Assembly (NCBI RefSeq): GCF_036492635.1
Contig: NZ_AP025305.1
Coordinates: forward strand, 3,924,000 to 3,987,999
Direction of reading: 5' to 3'
Source of the DNA: Aureibacter tunicatorum
GTDB taxonomy: Bacteria > Bacteroidota > Bacteroidia > Cytophagales > Cyclobacteriaceae
Length of the DNA: 64,000 bases
Positions within the stretch are counted from its first letter, which is position 1. Each line of letters begins with the position of its first letter. Positions 60,203 to 64,000 of this stretch are shown in pieces. Below the pieces are notes generated by a model, which did not search any database, was not told the DNA's origin, and saw only the letters and a list, made by a program, of their open reading frames with translations. A program made the position numbers and the translations under genes.

Positions 60203-62098
60203 ATGAAAAAATTACTATTTCATTCTTTAGCAGCATCTATGCTATTCGCTTCAGTTTCCTGCCAACAAGAAATGGAACAAGAGGTTTCCAACGCGAGAAA
60301 TTCTAACACTTACTCAAACAATGGAATCCAAATGATGACAGTTCCTTTCGCTCCTGAGCTGAAAATCCATCAATTGGGACTTTCCACCGAACTTGACGGA
60401 TACAGTCAAAGAACAGATATCGCAATGAACACTCAAAACAATATCGTTGAAGCGCATCAATCCAGAGGAGGAAGCACTATTTGGTATCATGTCGGCAAAC
60501 TGGATCAAAACGAAATCAATTGGTCGGAAAGCAATAAGTATGACAATGGCAAAAAGCCTTCAATTGACATGACAAATGACGGAAAAATTATCTCTGTGCA
60601 TGAAACATCAAACATCTTCACAAGCGATCTATGGTATAAAATTGGCACGCTAAACGGCAATCGCATAGACTGGAAAAGCGGAAAAAAATATGATAAAGGT
60701 TCCACTCCTTCAATAACAATCAATGACAATGGCAGAATCGTAGAAGTTCATAAATCACAAAGCAACTACGGCCTTTTCTATAAAACAGGCACACTTAATG
60801 CGTCTGGTTCCGTATCTTGGTCAAGTACAAAAAAATACGATAGTGGAAAAGAACCTTCTGTCGCCATCAATAATTCAGGACAAATCGTCGAAGTCCATCA
60901 GTCTGAAACAACTGGCAACCTCTACTATCACGTGGGAAGCATGCAAAATGGCGAGATAATTTGGGGGCCTTCAATTTTCTACCAATCGGGCGCTCAACCA
61001 TCCGTTGCTTTGCTTGACGACGGAACGGTATTCGAAACACACACATCCGAAGGGTTGAAAAACGATTTATGGCAAATGAAAGGCAAAATCGCCAATGGAA
61101 AAATAGAATGGGAAGGATCCAGCGAATATTTTGACACTGGCAACAATAGCTCTGTAGACGCTAATGAAACTTACATCGCTCAAACTCACGAATCAGAATC
61201 CAGTACTGGGGGAATTTGGTCATCAAGCGCGCTTTATACTGATCATGAAAACTGGATGAGAGATTTGCACAGTGTCATAGCGAATAAAACGTTGGGAGAA
61301 ATTGTTTTGCCGGGATCCCACGACGCAGGTATGTATCCGAGCAGCTTAGGCCAAACTCAAGACCAAAACTTGTATGAACAGCTTAAAGGCGGAGTAAGAT
61401 ATTTTGACTTGCGTCCTGATGAAGACATGAACATTTTCCATGGACCTGTGACAGGCCCTAAAGTGGATGAAGTGCTTTCGGATGTCAGAAGATATATGGA
61501 TGAAGGAAGAAAAGAACTTGTCATTCTCAAGTTCTCCCACTTTAAGAATTTCAACGCTCAAGTATATTCAACTCTAATCAATAAAATCAAAAGTCATCTA
61601 TCACCTTACTTGTTTGACAATGCTTACTCCAAGCGAGTGGGAGAATTAAGCCTAGACGAATTAATACAAGAGCAAGGCACTGTTTTGATTGTAAATGACG
61701 AAAGTTATCCCGTTGAGTTCCCGTCCGAAGGGATTCACACTTATAGGGACTGGGATTCATCTGATGCCATCAATGGAGATTTAATCGTTTATGACAAATA
61801 CTCCAACACAACTGACTACAACTCCATGAAGAACGACCAAATAAGCAAATTTCACCAATTCAACGGCATGAGTCAAAATGGTCAAATTGCCTGCGATATG
61901 TTTTTAATGTCATGGACTTTGACTCCAATCACTGATGTTTTTTCTTACTCAAGGCCTGCGAATGCCAATTTAGGGAAAGAAATGAAGAAGCTAGAAGCTA
62001 ACGCTCAAGGTTACATCCCTAATATACTATATGTAGATTATTATCAGCTTTCAAGAGCCACAGCCACAAGCATTTTAATGAACAGAAAATTAAACTAA
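60203..62098 (+). CDS. Lipoprotein with beta-propeller-like repeats and PI-PLC X domain
   Basis: The 631-residue protein has a lipobox (MLFASVSC, Cys20). Residues about 55-345 hold about five repeats of about 55 residues with the core ...GxxVEVHxSxxxxxLWYxxGxLNxxxIxWxxSxxYDxGxxPS, predicting a beta-propeller. Residues about 350-630 form a phosphatidylinositol-specific phospholipase C X domain: IVLPGSHDAGMYPSSLG (His near residue 373 with the following Asp), GGVRYFDLRPDED and MNIFHGPVTG (second His near 412), ELVILKFSHF and GTVLIVNDES. The two His, and the Asp and Arg of YFDLR, match the acid-base residues of Bacillus PI-PLC. It would cleave phosphatidylinositol, or GPI anchors, outside the cell. 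The substrate membrane would be eukaryotic unless the bacterium makes inositol lipids. Confidence 0.9.
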   Translation: MKKLLFHSLAASMLFASVSCQQEMEQEVSNARNSNTYSNNGIQMMTVPFAPELKIHQLGLSTELDGYSQRTDIAMNTQNNIVEAHQSRGGSTIWYHVGKLDQNEINWSESNKYDNGKKPSIDMTNDGKIISVHETSNIFTSDLWYKIGTLNGNRIDWKSGKKYDKGSTPSITINDNGRIVEVHKSQSNYGLFYKTGTLNASGSVSWSSTKKYDSGKEPSVAINNSGQIVEVHQSETTGNLYYHVGSMQNGEIIWGPSIFYQSGAQPSVALLDDGTVFETHTSEGLKNDLWQMKGKIANGKIEWEGSSEYFDTGNNSSVDANETYIAQTHESESSTGGIWSSSALYTDHENWMRDLHSVIANKTLGEIVLPGSHDAGMYPSSLGQTQDQNLYEQLKGGVRYFDLRPDEDMNIFHGPVTGPKVDEVLSDVRRYMDEGRKELVILKFSHFKNFNAQVYSTLINKIKSHLSPYLFDNAYSKRVGELSLDELIQEQGTVLIVNDESYPVEFPSEGIHTYRDWDSSDAINGDLIVYDKYSNTTDYNSMKNDQISKFHQFNGMSQNGQIACDMFLMSWTLTPITDVFSYSRPANANLGKEMKKLEANAQGYIPNILYVDYYQLSRATATSILMNRKLN

Positions 62099-62539
62099 AT
62101 ATCAAACCCGACCATGCCATGAGCTGTGTCGGACTTGTATTATTTACCTTTAATTCTCTTAAATAGGGCCAACTATTATTGATGAAACTTATTCGCGCAT
62201 ATTTTTTTGATAAGCATATACGAAAATTAATTAATCCAGCGTTTGAAATTCACTCTATCAAAAGAATTTGATTGCAATGAAAAAAACATAAAATATATAC
62301 GTTAAAATTTATAAACATGCGGGCGATTTTTCGACAACTGCTTCTGACCATTGCTCAATCACGCCAATCCAATCAGATATAAATTTTTCTTGAAATTTTT
62401 TCTTATAACGTTGGAATTTCGCCCTGCACGTTTTCTTAACATTATAATTCTTTGCCCTATTCGAAATTAATATCAACTTACTGATTGAAAAAAAAATCAT
62501 CAACCTAAATCAATTCCTAATTAATGGTAAAGCTTAGAA
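62099..62539. other. Intergenic region with weak hairpin, no gene supported
   Basis: 441 bp between convergent genes. CCGAC (62108-62112) pairs with GTCGG (62128-62132) shortly after the PI-PLC stop and is followed by T-rich DNA, a possible weak terminator. A 64-codon minus-strand frame at 62309-62503 has no support beyond its length. Confidence 0.4.
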
Positions 62540-63298
62540 TCAATCATCTTTCCAAAAGCTTGTCGCCGATGCTTGCGCCGAAGGAAAAATTGTCATATCC
62601 GCTATTTGCACTCTAGCAGGCCTGGTCACCACATAAGTGATCGCATCGGCAATATCTTCTGCGATCAATGGCTCATATCCTCTATACACCGCCTCGGATT
62701 TAGCCTCATCCCCTTTAAAACGAACCTCTGAAAACTCCGTATTCACTGCTCCGGGAGCAATGTTGGTTACTTTGACTCCATGCGGCAACAAGTCAAGCCT
62801 CATGCCTTCGCTGATTTTCTCAACGGCGGCTTTTGACGCGCAATAAACAGCGCCGTTGGCATATGTCTGTTTTCCTGCGACTGAGCTAATATTGATGATA
62901 TGCCCCTTCTTCCTTTCAATCATCCAAGGCATCACAGCTTTTGAGACATATAACAATCCTTTCACATTTCCATCAATCATCATATCCCAATCCTGAACAT
63001 CGCCATCTTGAATAGGCTCAAGCCCATGCGCATTGCCCGCATTGTTAACCAATACATCAATTGCTTTCCACTCCTCAGGCAGTCCATTCAAAGTGTCGAA
63101 AGTCAATGACTTATTTCTCACATCAAACACCAACGAAACGGTGTCAGTCTTCAATTGGGCAGCTAATTCTTCCAATCGTTCCTTTCTTCTACCGCAAAGC
63201 ACTAAGTCATATCCAGCTTCAGACAACTGCACAGCCGTTGCTCTACCTATTCCAGATGAAGCTCCAGTTATTAAAGCGATTTTTCTTATCTGTTCCAT
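62540..63298 (-). CDS. SDR-family NAD(P)-dependent oxidoreductase
   Basis: The 252-residue protein is a classical short-chain dehydrogenase: TGASSGIGRA cofactor motif (residues 11-20), LCGRRKERLEEL (the Arg pair favours NADP), NNAG at 85-88, Ser138-Ser139, and catalytic Tyr152 and Lys156 in YCASK. PGAVNTEF follows near residue 185. It resembles YdfG/serine 3-dehydrogenase-type members (3-hydroxy acid dehydrogenase), but the substrate is not fixed by sequence. It lies 18 bp after BluB on the same strand and may share its transcript. Confidence 0.95.
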   Translation of the reverse strand: MEQIRKIALITGASSGIGRATAVQLSEAGYDLVLCGRRKERLEELAAQLKTDTVSLVFDVRNKSLTFDTLNGLPEEWKAIDVLVNNAGNAHGLEPIQDGDVQDWDMMIDGNVKGLLYVSKAVMPWMIERKKGHIINISSVAGKQTYANGAVYCASKAAVEKISEGMRLDLLPHGVKVTNIAPGAVNTEFSEVRFKGDEAKSEAVYRGYEPLIAEDIADAITYVVTRPARVQIADMTIFPSAQASATSFWKDD

Positions 63299-63316
63299 AT
63301 CTCAAAATGACAAACC

Positions 63317-63967
63317 TTATTGGTATTTTTCATAAAATACGACATCGTCTTTGTACTTTCGCTCATCCCACTTTAAAATTTCAAGCTCAGGCTTCTCATA
63401 AAACATGTCTGTATAACCAAAGCACAAATAACCTATTAACTCATGTGAATCCGGAGCATTAATCACTTTCGCTACTTCCTTAGGGTCTAAAATGCTTACC
63501 CAACCCATGCCCACATTCAAAGCTCTAGACATAAGCCACATATTCTGTATAGCGCAAGTAACGCTAAAACGCCCCATGTCAGGCATGGATGTTTGCCCCA
63601 AGACAGGTCCTTTTTTCGGCACATAATACACAGCTATATTCAATGGGGACTCTGTGATTCCCTCCAGCTTGAGTTTGATATATTCCTTTTGTTTTTCGTC
63701 TTCAAATAGTTCGGCAGCTTTCGCGGATTCCGTTTCAAAGGATTTCTTTATTTTGTTTCTAATATCCTTGTCCTTGATAACAACAAATTCCCAAGGTTGC
63801 GAAAAGCCAACTGATGGTGCGTTTAAGCCCGCCATCAATATTTTTTCAAGCACATCGTCTTCTATCGGCTTGTCCAAAAAATGATTGCCTCTAACATCTC
63901 TTCGATTCAAGATGATCTCCTCAAGCACTCGTTGTTCTTCAGAGTTGAAAAGTCTTGATTTCTCCAT
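63317..63967 (-). CDS. bluB: 5,6-dimethylbenzimidazole synthase (BluB), nitroreductase fold
   Basis: The 216-residue protein matches BluB rather than general nitroreductases: NRRDVRGNHFLDKPIEDDVL, AGLNAPSVGFSQPWEFVVIK, KLEGITESPLNIAVYYVPKK, VLGQTSMPDMGRFSVTCAIQ, NMWLMSRALNVGMGWVSILD and LIGYLCFGYTDMFYEKPELE. BluB cleaves reduced FMN with oxygen to make DMB, the lower ligand of vitamin B12. No other cobalamin gene or riboswitch is visible in the window. The gene is 33 bp from the window edge, so its promoter and upstream neighbour are not seen. Confidence 0.92.
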   Translation of the reverse strand: MEKSRLFNSEEQRVLEEIILNRRDVRGNHFLDKPIEDDVLEKILMAGLNAPSVGFSQPWEFVVIKDKDIRNKIKKSFETESAKAAELFEDEKQKEYIKLKLEGITESPLNIAVYYVPKKGPVLGQTSMPDMGRFSVTCAIQNMWLMSRALNVGMGWVSILDPKEVAKVINAPDSHELIGYLCFGYTDMFYEKPELEILKWDERKYKDDVVFYEKYQ

Positions 63968-64000
63968 AATCTCAAAATAATTGCATAATTCTATTTCATC

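Noticed and set aside
62309-62503. 64-codon minus-strand frame
   Set aside because: Lys-rich chance frame in AT-rich DNA; no family pattern. A gene remnant cannot be excluded.
1-64000. CRISPR arrays, tRNA/rRNA genes, insertion sequences, prophage genes
   Set aside because: No spaced repeat series, cloverleaf, rRNA core sequence, transposase, integrase or phage structural gene was recognised by eye; tRNAscan and ISfinder runs would be needed to exclude them fully.
47034-64000. An eCIS structural gene cluster
   Set aside because: No sheath, tube, spike, baseplate or AAA+ ATPase gene is in the window; only cargo-like proteins are present.

Overview
The window is a stretch of bacterial chromosome (or large replicon) from the phylum Bacteroidota, most likely the order Cytophagales and perhaps a marine Flammeovirgaceae/Persicobacteraceae-type bacterium. 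The signs are a SusC/SusD pair with a FecR anti-sigma factor, a type IX secretion C-terminal sorting domain, many short lipoprotein signals, LytTR/LytS two-component pairs, AT-rich intergenic DNA and mostly weak Shine-Dalgarno sites. The genus is a guess. No rRNA, tRNA, CRISPR array, insertion sequence or integrase was recognised.

Region 1 (1-8.5 kb). Three large proteins without signal peptides and without recognisable enzyme domains (edge to 1916 -, 2036-3424 +, 7006-8502 -) surround an ordinary set of minus-strand genes: a GNAT acetyltransferase, a CPBP membrane protease, a DUF1287 protein, a small lipoprotein and a YdcF/SanA-type DUF218 protein.

Region 2 (8.6-34.2 kb) is a polysaccharide utilisation locus. 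Read 5' to 3' on the minus strand it holds FecR, SusC, SusD, a small lipoprotein, an MGH1-like glycosidase, a GH172 (DUF2961) enzyme, a second MGH1-like glycosidase, an 1131-residue amylo-1,6-glucosidase-like protein, a periplasmic aldose 1-epimerase and a conserved secreted protein of unknown function. After a plus-strand ECF sigma factor follow an AraB-type ribulokinase, a FucI-type isomerase and a sugar-porter MFS transporter. FucI-type isomerases convert D-arabinose to D-ribulose, AraB-type kinases can phosphorylate D-ribulose, and GH172 includes exo-D-arabinofuranosidases. Together the genes read as a coherent system for a D-arabinose-containing glycan, ending in D-ribulose 5-phosphate.

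Region 3 (34.7-46.7 kb) is mixed: an MFS exporter, a LytTR/LytS pair, two tandem exported acetoacetate-decarboxylase-like proteins, a divergent LysR/old-yellow-enzyme pair, a DUF6252-like lipoprotein, a decayed old-yellow-enzyme C-terminus, a macro-domain gene broken by a one-base frameshift next to a DUF434 gene, and a T9SS-exported SBBP-repeat protein.

Region 4 (47.0-55.8 kb) starts with the most unusual gene: a 383-residue protein whose N-terminus carries the DNRPE-type motif seen on extracellular contractile injection system (eCIS) associated proteins and whose body carries the signature motifs of inositol polyphosphate kinases. It is followed by a LytTR/LytS pair and an RND efflux operon (adaptor, pump, TolC).

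Region 5 (55.8-64 kb) begins with a 1.1-kb AT-rich gene-free stretch carrying a cluster of DnaA-box-like sequences, from which transcription diverges. A two-gene cassette of unknown function, a small exported protein and a lipoprotein PI-PLC (phosphatidylinositol-specific phospholipase C) follow on the plus strand. An SDR oxidoreductase and BluB close the window on the minus strand. Part 2 treats as leads the IPK-like eCIS cargo candidate, the D-arabinose locus with its split sigma/anti-sigma pair, and the possible replication origin.
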